DNA from: Pseudomonas mangiferae
GTDB lineage: Bacteria > Pseudomonadota > Gammaproteobacteria > Pseudomonadales > Pseudomonadaceae
Direction of reading: 5' to 3'
DNA: 64,000 bases
Assembly: GCF_007109405.1 (NCBI RefSeq)
Contig: NZ_VJOY01000001.1
Span: 434,001 to 498,000 of the forward strand
Shown here: one piece after another, positions 35,325-45,231 of the stretch
Layout of the letters: the number at the start of each line of letters is the position of its first letter
Numbering within the stretch: position 1 is the stretch's first letter
The notes under the pieces: model-generated
Databases searched by the model: none
Seen by the model: only the letters and a program-made list of their open reading frames with translations
What the model was told of the DNA's origin: nothing
Translations under genes and position numbers: made by a program

Positions 35325-38300
35325 CAAATCCGACTCGGGCACGAGAAGCTGGCCAATTCGCCTAAACGGAAGGGATTCTGCACGCTGCTGGCGGTAACCT
35401 CCAGCACCACCTTCTTGCCCTGGATCATCAGGGTGCTGACGAATTTCTCGGGGCCGGACACGTTGCGGCTCTCGCCCTCGTCGAACAGGCGCATCAACGC
35501 CCAGGGCCCGGTCTTCACCAGATAGGCGCTGGGGGCCGAGGACTCGGCCAGCTCCAGGCGAACCTGGTTGCTGCCCCGTGGCCCCGGCCAGTTGACCCGC
35601 TGGGGAATCTGCGGGCCGTGGGCGTAGCGGAAGATCTGTCCGTCGAAGTCGAAGGTGAGCTGGGTAATGGACGCATCCATCTCCAGCACGCGGAACTCGA
35701 AGGCCAGCTCGGGAGTGCGCCCGCCGGACGGGAAGAACACGTCGCGGATGCGCGCGGCGCGCTGGAACGAGGTCAGCGGTACCTGGACTCCGCCCGGCTG
35801 CCGCAGCACCCACGTGCCGCCGGACATGTCGGTCATGGCCGCCAGGTGATCGCGGTAGAACTGGTCCATCATCCCGCCCGGCGCGAACAGCCGGGAGAAG
35901 TCCGCCAGGGTCACATCCTGGCTGGACGAGCGCTGGAACGGGTAGCGGCCGCGGATTGCCTTGCGGCAGAACGCGCCCACCGAGCTGTCCAGCTCGCCGC
36001 CTAGGGTCCGCCGCACGCTGCCCACCGCCTGGGAGGTGCTGGAATCCGCCAGCGCTTCCAGCATGGTGCGCAACGGCATCGGCAGGTGCGCTGCCTCGGC
36101 GCGGATGCGGGTCAGGGCTTCGGTCTGCGGCACGTTGAGCTGGGTCGAGGCGCCGCCGCTGCGCAAGGCCACGTCGGTGCTGGAGAGGCTCATGTACATG
36201 TCGTTGAACATGCGCAGCACGGTCTGGATCGGTGCGGTACCGCCATCCGCGGTGGTCAGCCGGCGGATCGGCTCGAAGCGGTCGTCGACGATGCGCTCGA
36301 GCTGTTCCGCGCTGCCCTCGCGGCGGGTCATGTTGGACGGGCCGATTACCCGCTCCAGATCGGTTGCCGCGCTGCGTACGCGTCTTTTCGCTTGGCCCAC
36401 CAAGGAGTACTGGTCGTCGTCCTGCTGCTTGTTCTCCACCCGCAGCAGCGTGGTTTCCCGCGCCACCGAGCGGAGGAACTGGGCGATGGGCGAATCGGGT
36501 GCCGACAGAATCCGCGCGGTCTCGATGCTCTGGGCCATGGACTGGCTTTCGATCAGGCGGATGTCGGCCAGGTACTCCTCCCACAGCCGCACGTACTCAT
36601 GCAGGTAGAGGCGCTTGATGTCGCGCTGGGTGGTGCCTTCCACCAGTTGCTCAGCCTGCTGCTGGGCCGGCTGGGCGACGCGGCCCAGCACCCAGTTCTC
36701 CTCGCTCTCCAGCATGCCGAGGATGGAACGGGTCTCCGGCAGGAATACCTGGTGGTAGCCGTTGTAGGTGAACAGGCCTGGAATGCCCTCGGTGAGCGGC
36801 TTGCCGCTGGCCCGGGTGAACACCAGGGACGACTGCGGACCGCCGGCCTCGGCGACGGTGAAATCGCCAAGGCTGCCATCCATCAGGCGCCGTTTCAGGC
36901 GGCTGTAGGCGCGATGGGCGAGGGAGAAGCTGGCCAGTTGCTCGCGCTTCTGCTTCACCAGTTCCTCGTCCAGCGGGTACGGGGACACCACCGGGTGGTC
37001 GCCCAGCAGGGTGTGCAGGTGGCTGTACAGCTGGTCGCGCTGGTCGCGGGTCACCGACGGCGGCAGACTGCGTTCCCATTCCAACTGGATAAAGGCTTCC
37101 AGGGCGACCCCGTCGTAGTGCTTGGGATCGTTGAGCATCAGGTACGCCTTGAGCACCTCGTAGGACAGCTCGAGGTTGTCGTCCGGCGTATTGCGCAGCA
37201 GGTACTCCAGGCGGCGGACGATGCGCGGCAACAGGGCCTGCTCCAGGGCCGAGCGGTAGCTTTCCTGGGCCACCGCGTCCAGCTTGCCGCCCTGGTACAG
37301 CCCGTAGGTGTAGTTGAGCGGCGGTTCGCTGGCGGGGAAGTCCGGCCCGGCGGCCAGGCCGTTCAGGTCGTTGAGGATCGGGATCAACTCCAGCAGGCTG
37401 TCCCCTTCGGACTTGGCCAGGGCCTGCATGCGCCCCTGGAGACGATCGGTGCGCTGGTCCACCAGGTCGATGTAGCGGGTGTTGTTGTTGAAGCTCAGCG
37501 CCCAGGCGCCGATGGCCAGCAGCAACGCCAGGACCACCGCGCTGTGGCCGGCCAGGCTCAGCAGCCGCTCACGGCGCTCGGCGCGGCGGTTGCGCCCGGC
37601 CAGGTGCGCCTCGGGGAAGATCACCTTGCGCAGCAGGTCCTGGAGGAAAAAGCTCTTGCCGGTGGACGGCGACGACTGCAGCGCCACCCGGGCGTCATAG
37701 CCCAGGCTGCGGCCGAGCACCCCCAGCACGCGGTCGAACGGGGTGCCTTCCTGGGTGCCGCTGGTGAAGTACACGCCCCGCAGCATGGCGGTCTGGGCGA
37801 AGCGATGTTCGGCAAACACGTCCTGCAGGAGTTGGCTGATCAACGGCGACAGGTTGGCGAAGTGCTGCGGCAGCGCGTAGGCCCGTGCCCGGCGGCCGGT
37901 GTCGTGCTCGTCCAGCATCAGGTCCGGCAGGCCGTCGAAGAGGCGCCGCGAGAGCAGGTCCATCTCCTGCTCCAGCTGCTTGCCCAGGGCCTTGCCGTCC
38001 AGCACGGCGTCCGGCTGGTAAGGCAGCGTCAGGCCCCAGACCTGGGCGCGCTCTTCCTTGCTCAGGCCGGCGAAATACTCGTTGAAGCCGCCCAGCAAGT
38101 CGGCCTTGGTGATCAGCACGTAGACCGGGAAGGCGATCCCCAGGGACTCGTACAACTCGTTGAGGCGGGCTCGCAGGCGCGCGGCGTGGCGCGCGCGGTC
38201 TTCCTCGCTGGCGGCCAGCAGGTCCGGCACCGAAACGGTGAGGATCGCGCCATTGAGGGGCTGGCGCGGGCGGAATTTCTTCAGCAGGCGCAGGAAGCCT

Positions 38301-38932
38301 TCCCACTCCGCCTTGTCCGCCGAGGCATCGCTTTCATGGGTGGTATAGCGGCCCGCGGTGTCCAGCAGCACGGTCTCGTCGGAGAACCACCAGTCGCAGT
38401 TACGCGTACCGCCGACGCCCTTGATGCTTTCCTTGCCGAACTCGTCGGCCAGCGGGAAACGCAGGCCGCTGTTCACCAGGGCGGTGGTCTTGCCCGAGCC
38501 CGGCGCACCGATGAAGACGTACCAGGGAATCTGGTAGACGTACTTCTGCCGCATGCGCGCCCACCAGCCCTGTTCCTGGGTGCCGAAGCGCACCTTCTTG
38601 AGCTTCAGCAGGGCCTGCTCGAAGTTGCTGTGCAACGCCTCGATGGCAGCGTCCGACGGCCCCACGGGGGCCTTTTCCGCGCGCATGCCGGCGATGGCGT
38701 TGAGCAACATGCCGTTGACCCGGCGGCTCTTCCAGTAATGCACCAGGATGCGCAGGGCCACCAGCAGCAGGATGATGCCCATCACCCACAGGCGCACCAC
38801 CACTGGTTCCAGCGGGCGCCAGTCGGCGAAGGCGAACAGCGGCCCGAGGTACCAGACGGCCAGCAGCAGCGCGACGATGCCCAGCGTGATGAACACGACG
38901 CGGTTGAACAGCAGGGAAAAAAGCCAGCGCAT
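35324..38932 (-). CDS. tssM: T6SS membrane-complex protein TssM (IcmF)
   Basis: This 1202-residue protein is the full length for TssM. Two N-terminal transmembrane helices (about 10-31 and 47-66), a cytoplasmic NTPase-like domain with intact Walker A GAPGSGKT (142-149), a third helix near 445-475, and a large periplasmic part follow, ending in the IcmF C-terminal domain. It forms the trans-envelope complex with TssJ and TssL. The presence of Walker A is variable across T6SSs and may imply ATP dependence here. It is immediately adjacent to tssL (start abuts the tssL stop). Confidence 0.95.
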   Translation of the reverse strand: MRWLFSLLFNRVVFITLGIVALLLAVWYLGPLFAFADWRPLEPVVVRLWVMGIILLLVALRILVHYWKSRRVNGMLLNAIAGMRAEKAPVGPSDAAIEALHSNFEQALLKLKKVRFGTQEQGWWARMRQKYVYQIPWYVFIGAPGSGKTTALVNSGLRFPLADEFGKESIKGVGGTRNCDWWFSDETVLLDTAGRYTTHESDASADKAEWEGFLRLLKKFRPRQPLNGAILTVSVPDLLAASEEDRARHAARLRARLNELYESLGIAFPVYVLITKADLLGGFNEYFAGLSKEERAQVWGLTLPYQPDAVLDGKALGKQLEQEMDLLSRRLFDGLPDLMLDEHDTGRRARAYALPQHFANLSPLISQLLQDVFAEHRFAQTAMLRGVYFTSGTQEGTPFDRVLGVLGRSLGYDARVALQSSPSTGKSFFLQDLLRKVIFPEAHLAGRNRRAERRERLLSLAGHSAVVLALLLAIGAWALSFNNNTRYIDLVDQRTDRLQGRMQALAKSEGDSLLELIPILNDLNGLAAGPDFPASEPPLNYTYGLYQGGKLDAVAQESYRSALEQALLPRIVRRLEYLLRNTPDDNLELSYEVLKAYLMLNDPKHYDGVALEAFIQLEWERSLPPSVTRDQRDQLYSHLHTLLGDHPVVSPYPLDEELVKQKREQLASFSLAHRAYSRLKRRLMDGSLGDFTVAEAGGPQSSLVFTRASGKPLTEGIPGLFTYNGYHQVFLPETRSILGMLESEENWVLGRVAQPAQQQAEQLVEGTTQRDIKRLYLHEYVRLWEEYLADIRLIESQSMAQSIETARILSAPDSPIAQFLRSVARETTLLRVENKQQDDDQYSLVGQAKRRVRSAATDLERVIGPSNMTRREGSAEQLERIVDDRFEPIRRLTTADGGTAPIQTVLRMFNDMYMSLSSTDVALRSGGASTQLNVPQTEALTRIRAEAAHLPMPLRTMLEALADSSTSQAVGSVRRTLGGELDSSVGAFCRKAIRGRYPFQRSSSQDVTLADFSRLFAPGGMMDQFYRDHLAAMTDMSGGTWVLRQPGGVQVPLTSFQRAARIRDVFFPSGGRTPELAFEFRVLEMDASITQLTFDFDGQIFRYAHGPQIPQRVNWPGPRGSNQVRLELAESSAPSAYLVKTGPWALMRLFDEGESRNVSGPEKFVSTLMIQGKKVVLEVTASSVQNPFRLGELASFSCPSRI

Positions 38933-40234
38933 TTATCGAATCTCTTTCTGCAGATCGGCCGGAGACGCGAACACGCTGATCTCCACTCGCCTGTTCAGCG
39001 CACGGTTCGCCGCCGAGGTATTGGGTACCGCCGGCTCCGCGGAACCGCGACCCTGGGCCGAGACGCGGCCGCTGGTCTGGATGAAGCGCTCCAGCAGCGA
39101 CGACACGGTGGTGGCCCGCTCCATGGACAGGTGCCAGTTGGACGGGAAACGCACCGAGCGGATCGGCACGTCGTCGCTGTGACCGGTGACCACCACCTTG
39201 CCATGGGTTTCGTCGATCGCTTCGGCGATACGCTGGAGAATCGGGTAGTAGCGCGAACGCACCGAGGCACTGCCGGAGTCGAACAGGCCGTCGCCGAGGA
39301 TGGTCACGGTGCTCTGCTCGGGGGTTTCCCGGACCGACACCAGACCGGCGCGGATTTCCGGCTCGAGGAAGCGGGAGAAGCGCACCGGCGGCGCCGTGTT
39401 GCGCTGTACCACCGGCATTTCCGGCAGTTTCAACGCACCGATGGCGGCAAAGGTCCGGTCCGAGCGATCCGACAGGTAGAACGCGATGACCATGTAGATC
39501 GCCGTGCCCAGCAGCAGGCCGAGGATCGCCGAGACCCAGACCGGCAGCACGCGCCAGACCTTGGGCAGCTCGTGGGTCACGCCTTCCCAGTGGGGCGAGA
39601 GCGCGCTCACCCGTTCGCCCTTGGCGTCGCGGATGATCTCCGCCAGGCGACGGCGCAGGGTCTCCAGCTGGCTCTGGCCGTTGCTGATGATCCGGTAGCG
39701 GCCTTCGAAGCCCAGGGAAATGCAGTAGTACATCAGCTCCAGCAGGTCCCGGTGCTGCATGGGCGACTGGGCCAGCTTGGCCAGCAGCTGGAAGAACTTC
39801 TCCCCGCCCCAGGTCTCGTTGTGGAAGGTCACCAGCAGGCTGTGGCGCGACCATACGCCGGAGCCGCCCCAGGGCGTCTGGGCGGCGGTTTCGTCGAGCA
39901 CCGTGCACAGGCAGTAGCGCGCCGCGATCAGGTGCTCCTGGGAGATCCCCTCGAACTTCGCCCGGCTCTCGAAGTTGCGCACTTCCTGGGCGAGGAAGTC
40001 CCGCAGGCGCGCCGGCTCGGAGTTATGCACCAGGGTACGGATCTGGTAGATCAGGTTCAGCAGCGGGTTCGCCGCCGCCACCAGGGGGTTGCTGCCCGAA
40101 TGCACGTCGGGCTGGTCGAATTCCGGCGCGCGGGCGCGCTCGCCGGTGCCGCTGCCCGAAGGCGCGTCGCCGCCCGGGTTGGGCATGACGAACGTCCGGT
40201 CCTTACCAGTATTGAAGGGGTCTATGTCGGCCAT
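38933..40234 (-). CDS. tssL: T6SS protein TssL with C-terminal OmpA-like peptidoglycan-binding domain
   Basis: This 433-residue extended TssL has a cytoplasmic DotU-type domain (about 50-205, with AARYCLCTVLDETAAQTPWG), a single transmembrane helix (about 231-254) and a periplasmic OmpA-like domain (about 310-430, with VVVTGHSDDVPI and NRALNRRVEI) that should bind peptidoglycan and anchor the complex. Its ATG lies 32 bp downstream of the tssK stop. Many TssL lack the OmpA domain and need a TagL partner; none is needed here. Confidence 0.95.
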   Translation of the reverse strand: MADIDPFNTGKDRTFVMPNPGGDAPSGSGTGERARAPEFDQPDVHSGSNPLVAAANPLLNLIYQIRTLVHNSEPARLRDFLAQEVRNFESRAKFEGISQEHLIAARYCLCTVLDETAAQTPWGGSGVWSRHSLLVTFHNETWGGEKFFQLLAKLAQSPMQHRDLLELMYYCISLGFEGRYRIISNGQSQLETLRRRLAEIIRDAKGERVSALSPHWEGVTHELPKVWRVLPVWVSAILGLLLGTAIYMVIAFYLSDRSDRTFAAIGALKLPEMPVVQRNTAPPVRFSRFLEPEIRAGLVSVRETPEQSTVTILGDGLFDSGSASVRSRYYPILQRIAEAIDETHGKVVVTGHSDDVPIRSVRFPSNWHLSMERATTVSSLLERFIQTSGRVSAQGRGSAEPAVPNTSAANRALNRRVEISVFASPADLQKEIR

Positions 40235-40266
40235 GGCTCAGCACTGCAGGGAAAGAGGTTGCGCGG

Positions 40267-41601
40267 TCAGCGGCGGATCGCCCAGCACTCGAGTTCGAGT
40301 TCGGGGAAGTCGCCCGCCACGTGAAGCGCCAACGCGCCGGAAACCTGAAGCTGTTTCCAGAGATCGTTCGACGTGTCCATTTCGAAATAGTGATACCCGG
40401 CGTGGTACGGGATCTGCCGCGGCGCGATGGGCAGCGAGCGCAGCGCCACCCCCGGCAGGTGCAGGTTGACCAGGTCGCGGATCTTGTCCACCGGGCCGAT
40501 CTTCACCTGGCTCGGGAAGTGCGAGCGCAGCGCATCCGGCGCCATGCTGGAATGCACCGCCAGCACGAACTGGGCGTTGCGCAGCAGCTCGCCATCCTTG
40601 ACCTGCCCCACCCGCACGCCGTAGTTGCGGTCCAGCAGCTCGATCTGCACCGCGTTCTGCTCCAGCACCGAGGACAATGCCTTGCGCAGCTCGATCATCA
40701 GCGGCGGCAGGCAGGCCTGCAGGTCGTCGTGGTCGTACTTGGGCCAGTTGCCGGGGCGTCGCGATTGCTCGGTGAACGTAGCCAGTTCGCCCGCCACCTG
40801 CGCCAGGGTGCTGTACAGGCGCTCCGGGTGGATGACGCTGGACGCCATCATGTGGGCGAACAACGGCTGCACGCGGTTGAGCACCTGCAGCAAGAGGAAC
40901 TCGCCCACCTCGGAGACGCCGCCCCGGCCCGGCTGGCTCAGGCGATCCGCCAGCACTTCGGCGCGCTGGTGGGCCAGGCCGTGCAGTTCGTTGAGCATCG
41001 ACATCAGATTGGGGCTGGCGTGGCAGACCACCACCGGCGGAATGTGATGGGGATCGAGCACCAGTTGGCGGTCGCTGCGGCATTCGATCACCCGGGCCAC
41101 GCCGATGCCCAGCCAGGCGTCGGACAGGTCCTTCTCCAGCACCAGGCGCAGGCGCGGCGAGGCCAGCTGCACCTCGGCGGCCTCGCCGGCCACCGAGTTG
41201 GCGTCGTCCACTGTGGAATCCTGCACCGTGTAGCGGGCCAGAGACGTGGGACTGTCCTCGAAGATCACCTCTTCGGTGCCGGGCCGCTTCAGCGGCAGGG
41301 CCAGGTAGACCCGCTGGTCCACGGCGCCCTCCTTGAACTGCAGCGGCTCCGGGCCATCGCTCTGCAGCGGGAAGCTGAACGGCGTGCCGTCGGGCAACAG
41401 CCCTTCCGCTTCCAGCAGCGACAGCTTGCCCACGGCCAGCGCCGCCAGGTCGAACTTGAGGGAACGGAAGCCCCAGTAGAACGGCTCCGCTGCCAGCCCA
41501 CGCAGGTGGGTGAAGAATTCCAGATAACGTTCTTGCTGTTGGAAGTGCTGGGGGCGGAGGAACATGCCTTCCGCCCACACGACCTTTTGATAAGCGTCCA
41601 T
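40267..41601 (-). CDS. tssK: T6SS baseplate protein TssK
   Basis: This 444-residue protein with the conserved N-terminus VVWAEGMFLRPQHFQQQERY links the baseplate to the membrane complex. Length and N-terminal signature are diagnostic. ATG 41601 was chosen over a preceding in-frame TTG. It is 42 bp downstream of tssJ. Confidence 0.95.
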   Translation of the reverse strand: MDAYQKVVWAEGMFLRPQHFQQQERYLEFFTHLRGLAAEPFYWGFRSLKFDLAALAVGKLSLLEAEGLLPDGTPFSFPLQSDGPEPLQFKEGAVDQRVYLALPLKRPGTEEVIFEDSPTSLARYTVQDSTVDDANSVAGEAAEVQLASPRLRLVLEKDLSDAWLGIGVARVIECRSDRQLVLDPHHIPPVVVCHASPNLMSMLNELHGLAHQRAEVLADRLSQPGRGGVSEVGEFLLLQVLNRVQPLFAHMMASSVIHPERLYSTLAQVAGELATFTEQSRRPGNWPKYDHDDLQACLPPLMIELRKALSSVLEQNAVQIELLDRNYGVRVGQVKDGELLRNAQFVLAVHSSMAPDALRSHFPSQVKIGPVDKIRDLVNLHLPGVALRSLPIAPRQIPYHAGYHYFEMDTSNDLWKQLQVSGALALHVAGDFPELELECWAIRR

Positions 41602-41643
41602 CAAGCCATCCCTAGTGACTGATCGTGGAAAGCCGGCCTGCGA

Positions 41644-42198
41644 TCAATTCCCGCTCGCCGGGGCGAGGGTGACCTTGCGCTCGTCGAGGGTCGCGGTGTA
41701 GTCGACGGTACGGTCGCCCCAGCGCAGGAAGTCCGGCAACCAGGAATCATGGGGCGCCGGGATGTCCGTCGCCGCCCGCCAGGTGCTGGACTCCAGGTCG
41801 CGGTAGCCCACCATCACGCCCAGGGCGCGCCCGTCGTTCTCTACGGTGTACTCGTGCACCTGGGTTTCGCCCGGGCGCAACACGAAAGACTCGCGGAACA
41901 GCAGGTCGCCACCCAGGGCTTCCTGCTCGCGGTCGCTCAGGGTGAAGTAGTCGATGGAAGAAAAGACCACCGCCTGACGCAGGCGGAACAGGCGCACCAC
42001 CACCGGCGAAGGCCGGCCATTCATGTCGGGGTTCAACGAATCCGTGGCCTTCAGGGTCACCCGAATCGCGGTGGGTTCGGGCGGCTTCGGCGTGGAGGAG
42101 CAGGCGCACAGGGCGCTCGCCAGCAGGCCGACCGCCACAGCACGGAACGCGACGCGTCCCGGACGACCGTCAGCCGGTGAAGGATTCGATGCAGTCAT
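41644..42198 (-). CDS. tssJ: T6SS outer-membrane lipoprotein TssJ
   Basis: This 184-residue lipoprotein has an N-terminal export sequence with cleavage site ASALCAC (lipidated Cys at about residue 33). The mature part has RVTLKATDSLNPDMNGRPSPVVVRLFRL, characteristic of TssJ/VasD. It anchors TssM to the outer membrane. It is the first gene after the strong leftward terminator at 42300-42337, so the tssJKLM-tagF unit needs its own promoter in the AT-richer 42199-42300 stretch. Confidence 0.93.
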   Translation of the reverse strand: MTASNPSPADGRPGRVAFRAVAVGLLASALCACSSTPKPPEPTAIRVTLKATDSLNPDMNGRPSPVVVRLFRLRQAVVFSSIDYFTLSDREQEALGGDLLFRESFVLRPGETQVHEYTVENDGRALGVMVGYRDLESSTWRAATDIPAPHDSWLPDFLRWGDRTVDYTATLDERKVTLAPASGN

Positions 42199-42299
42199 GG
42201 TGGTGGCAGGCGATCCTGAACGAAGTATGAGGGGGCGTATTATCGACATCACAATGCTATCTATCCGATATCCATTTCGCATTACAGACACGTTGGCGC

Positions 42300-42337
42300 A
42301 AAAAACGATTCCGCTCCGTCGAGCGGAGCGGAATCGT
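42300..42337 (-). terminator. strong Rho-independent terminator between pppA and tssJ
   Basis: A perfect 14-bp stem (42305-42318 with 42324-42337, loop TCGAG) is followed leftward by six T on the minus strand. It sits 23 bp after the pppA stop and 102 bp before tssJ, splitting the left T6SS arm into two transcription units. Confidence 0.92.
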
Positions 42338-42359
42338 CGAATGCGCGGCAACGCCGTGG

Positions 42360-43187
42360 CTAGCCATTGCTGAGGTTGGCCGCTCCCACGCTGGGCGCGA
42401 CCCAGGGCACCGTCATGTCGTTGGGCGAACCCACCCAGACCGCCAGCGCACTGTAGTTGTCCTGGCCGGGGGAACTGCGCTCGATGATCAGCCGCTCCAT
42501 GCGCACCAGCCATTCCTCGGCGGCGCTGGCATACATCAGCTCATCGAGCATTTCCGATTCCAGCACCACTTCCCAGAAGCCGTCGGTGCAGATCAGGAAG
42601 GCATCGCCCTCCTCCACGTCGAACGGCACGTCCAGGGCAGCCGGCGGCACATCCTCGCCCATTCCCAGGGCGGCGAACAGCAGGTTGCGCTCGGAATGCC
42701 CGCGCACCCGGCTTTCGCTGAGCATCCCGGCGTCGACGAAGTTCTGCACGATGCTGTGGTCCTTGGTCAACTGCCGGCAGCCGCGCTTGCGGAAGTGGTA
42801 AAGACGGGTGTCGCCCAAGTGGATCCACTGGGCCTGGCGGGCGCTGCCATCGAGGAACAACGCGGTGACGGTGGCGCTCATCTGCCGCAGGCTGCCGGTC
42901 AGCCGCTGGCCGTAGCGAATGGCCGAGTCGGCCTGGGCGATCAGGCTCTCGATATTTTCCCGGGTCAGCAGCGGGCGTGAGGAGAACGCGCTCAGCAGGG
43001 TGCGTACCGCGGTCTCCGAGGCCACGTCTCCCCCGCCATGACCACCCGCCCCGTCGCAGACGACGAAGCAGGCGCCGCCCGGAGAAGTCCAGTAGCCACA
43101 GGCGTCTTCGTTGTGTTCACGGCGTCCTTGCTTCGAGAGGGTCGCGAATTCGACGCGCGGCCCCTCGACGGCGACATATACGCTCAT
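42360..43187 (-). CDS. pppA: PP2C-type protein phosphatase PppA
   Basis: This 275-residue PPM/PP2C phosphatase keeps the metal-binding and catalytic residues: NEDACGYW, VVCDGAGGHGGGDVAS, GDTRLY, CTDGFWEVV and DNYSALAV. In the H1-T6SS of P. aeruginosa PppA dephosphorylates the FHA protein and restrains firing. The start overlaps the tagH stop by an ATGA. It is opposed by the PpkA-like kinase at the head of the right arm. Confidence 0.93.
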   Translation of the reverse strand: MSVYVAVEGPRVEFATLSKQGRREHNEDACGYWTSPGGACFVVCDGAGGHGGGDVASETAVRTLLSAFSSRPLLTRENIESLIAQADSAIRYGQRLTGSLRQMSATVTALFLDGSARQAQWIHLGDTRLYHFRKRGCRQLTKDHSIVQNFVDAGMLSESRVRGHSERNLLFAALGMGEDVPPAALDVPFDVEEGDAFLICTDGFWEVVLESEMLDELMYASAAEEWLVRMERLIIERSSPGQDNYSALAVWVGSPNDMTVPWVAPSVGAANLSNG

Positions 43188-44890
43188 TCTTCTCTCCCGG
43201 CGTAAATTCGCTCGATTTCCTGCTCGTAGGCGCGGGCGAAGGCGTTCTCGAACAATGCCTCGAATTCCTCGCGCGCCTCTCCGGCGATTTCGGTGAACCC
43301 GTTCTCGTAGAGTTCCCAGAGCTTAGCCTTGCGCATGGCCGGCACCAGCGTCTGCAGAAGGGTTTCCTCACCCAGGCGCTTCTGCAGGCGATCCGGACTG
43401 AAGCGACCCACTACGTCGTACATGGCGCTGCGGGCACCGGCCAGCAAGCCGACCTGGTGCGCGGAGAGGTCGTCGAAGGCGTCCTCGATGGCACGAAGCG
43501 GCTCCATGAACCCGGGGAAGCGATGACCCAGCAACTGCGAGATCGCGGACTGGGCGTCGGGGGCGAACTTCAGCGGGTTGTTGCCAGCCGTGGCGATGAT
43601 GGTCACGTTGGCGCGCATCTCGTGCTTGGTGGCGGAGCGCGCGTGGATCAGGCGAATGGTACCGGCGGTCATGCTGGCGAACAGCCTTCCGACGGTTTCC
43701 ATGAAGGCCGGGGTGAGTTCGGGCAGCGAGGTCTCCGGCATGCCGCAGCCACGGGCGAATGCCGCCCTCAACGCGGCCAGGTCAGCACTGGCGGCAGGCG
43801 CCGCAGCGGCTGGAGGGGCGGATGCCTTGCCCTCCGCCACCGGTGGAAGCGGGGACGAGGCGACCGGCTTCGCCTTGGGCGGCGGCGGAGCGGGCTGGGC
43901 TACCGGCTTGGAGAACGGCGCAGGAATCGCCGGCGTCTCCACGGCAGTGGCCATCAACGCGGCGAGGGGATCGTCCACCGGAGCGGAATCGGCTTCTGGC
44001 GGGAGCACGGGCGCGGCGGGGATGGCGGGCGCCGACGCGGGAGGCGTGGCAAGGGGTTGTTCGCTGCCCAGGGAGATCCCGTCGATGAACAGTGCGTCCG
44101 GCTCGCCCAGGGAAGCCGGCTTCGCCTCGGCGCGGGCTTCCTGCAGCACTGCCGGGGTGTGGAACAGCGAGTCCACCTCCAGGCCATGGTCCAGGGCCAG
44201 GCTTTCCGCTGGCGCCAGGACATCGAGCACATCGCCCTGGCCACCGAACATCGCCATGGGGTCCAGCTTGGGCGACGCCACGTCCAGCATCCGTTCCCGG
44301 TACAAGGCCTCGCCCGGGGCCGCCGGCAGCTCGGCCGCGCCGCTCAGGGGCAGCTCGTCTATCACCGCGCGGGCAAGCCCCTGGGGATCCTCGAAGTCCG
44401 ACAGGGAAATCTCGCCCAGCGGCGAGGCCTCCACCGGCTTGGCGGGGATGGCGAAGACATCGAAATCCTCGGGGATCACCGCCATGGGCGCCGTGCCGGA
44501 ATAGGCATTGGCCGGCTGAGCCAGGAACGGATCGGCAGGCTGGGCGAAATCCACCGCCGCCTCCCGTTCACGCAGACCCAGCAGGTAGCGGCCCACCAGG
44601 ATGCGGTCGGACAGGCGCACCGTGCCGGACCCGCCCGGCGGGATCTCCGCCTCGTTGACCAGGATGATGCTGTTGCTGCTGATGTTGGCGAGGGTCGCCT
44701 CGCCCGTGGGAGTCAGGCGCATCCGGGCCTGGAAACGGGAAATGAGGCGATCGGGATCGTCCAGCACCAGATCGTTGGTGGGACTTCGCCCGACCGTCAA
44801 TTCATCCTTATCGAAAGACCGACTGATCGGTGCGCTTGGTGCCTCTCCGTTATAAGACAGGACCACCAGCTCCATCTTGGCCGCCGGCAT
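43184..44890 (-). CDS. tagH: T6SS FHA-domain protein (TagH/Fha)
   Basis: This 568-residue protein has an N-terminal FHA domain (about 25-105, with VGRSPTNDLVLDDPDRLISR) that binds phosphothreonine, a proline- and alanine-rich low-complexity linker (about 180-390), and the C-terminal T6SS FHA-associated domain (about 395-560, with FMEPLRAIEDAFDDL and YDVVGRF). The kinase-phosphatase pair regulates T6SS assembly through this protein. ATG 44890 has GGGAGA upstream. It is the first gene of the left arm. Confidence 0.9.
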   Translation of the reverse strand: MPAAKMELVVLSYNGEAPSAPISRSFDKDELTVGRSPTNDLVLDDPDRLISRFQARMRLTPTGEATLANISSNSIILVNEAEIPPGGSGTVRLSDRILVGRYLLGLREREAAVDFAQPADPFLAQPANAYSGTAPMAVIPEDFDVFAIPAKPVEASPLGEISLSDFEDPQGLARAVIDELPLSGAAELPAAPGEALYRERMLDVASPKLDPMAMFGGQGDVLDVLAPAESLALDHGLEVDSLFHTPAVLQEARAEAKPASLGEPDALFIDGISLGSEQPLATPPASAPAIPAAPVLPPEADSAPVDDPLAALMATAVETPAIPAPFSKPVAQPAPPPPKAKPVASSPLPPVAEGKASAPPAAAAPAASADLAALRAAFARGCGMPETSLPELTPAFMETVGRLFASMTAGTIRLIHARSATKHEMRANVTIIATAGNNPLKFAPDAQSAISQLLGHRFPGFMEPLRAIEDAFDDLSAHQVGLLAGARSAMYDVVGRFSPDRLQKRLGEETLLQTLVPAMRKAKLWELYENGFTEIAGEAREEFEALFENAFARAYEQEIERIYAGREE

Positions 44891-45231
44891 TCATTTTCTC
44901 CCTTGATACAGACCGCAGGGGAACCAGGGTCAATGCTGCCCAACGACAAGTCTTGCGCTTGCCTGGTTCCTTCAGAAAGGCGATTCTCTTCATTTATTGA
45001 GAACCAAGTCCATCAGAAATGATGAAAAATGGAACTTGCCAAGTCATCGAAGTGTCAGCCTGCAGGCAAACAGCCATCAAAACGATGCCTCGATCACAGA
45101 CTCGCACAATAACCACTGTGCCGGCATGTTCAAATGGTAAAAACGAGACTCGACACTCAATTAAGCGGGGCTTTTTGGATTAGATTGGCCTTGCTTTTTT
45201 CCATACATCACCCAAACGAAGTGTTGTCTGC
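44891..45231. promoter_or_regulatory. divergent control region of the T6SS
   Basis: 341 bp with visibly lower GC than the coding DNA, lying between the tagH and kinase starts, so it holds both arm promoters. It includes an imperfect palindromic element GCACA-N8-TGTGC (45104-45108, 45117-45121). I could not assign sigma-70 or sigma-54 promoters with confidence. Confidence 0.6.

Noticed and set aside
36086-40324. Very long open frame (over 1400 codons) on the + strand
   Set aside because: It is antisense to tssM, tssL and part of tssK, which have clear family motifs. Such frames arise from GC-rich codon bias.
45177-45190. Possible sigma-54 promoter before the T6SS kinase
   Set aside because: The GG and GC elements are one base too close, and the rest does not match consensus.
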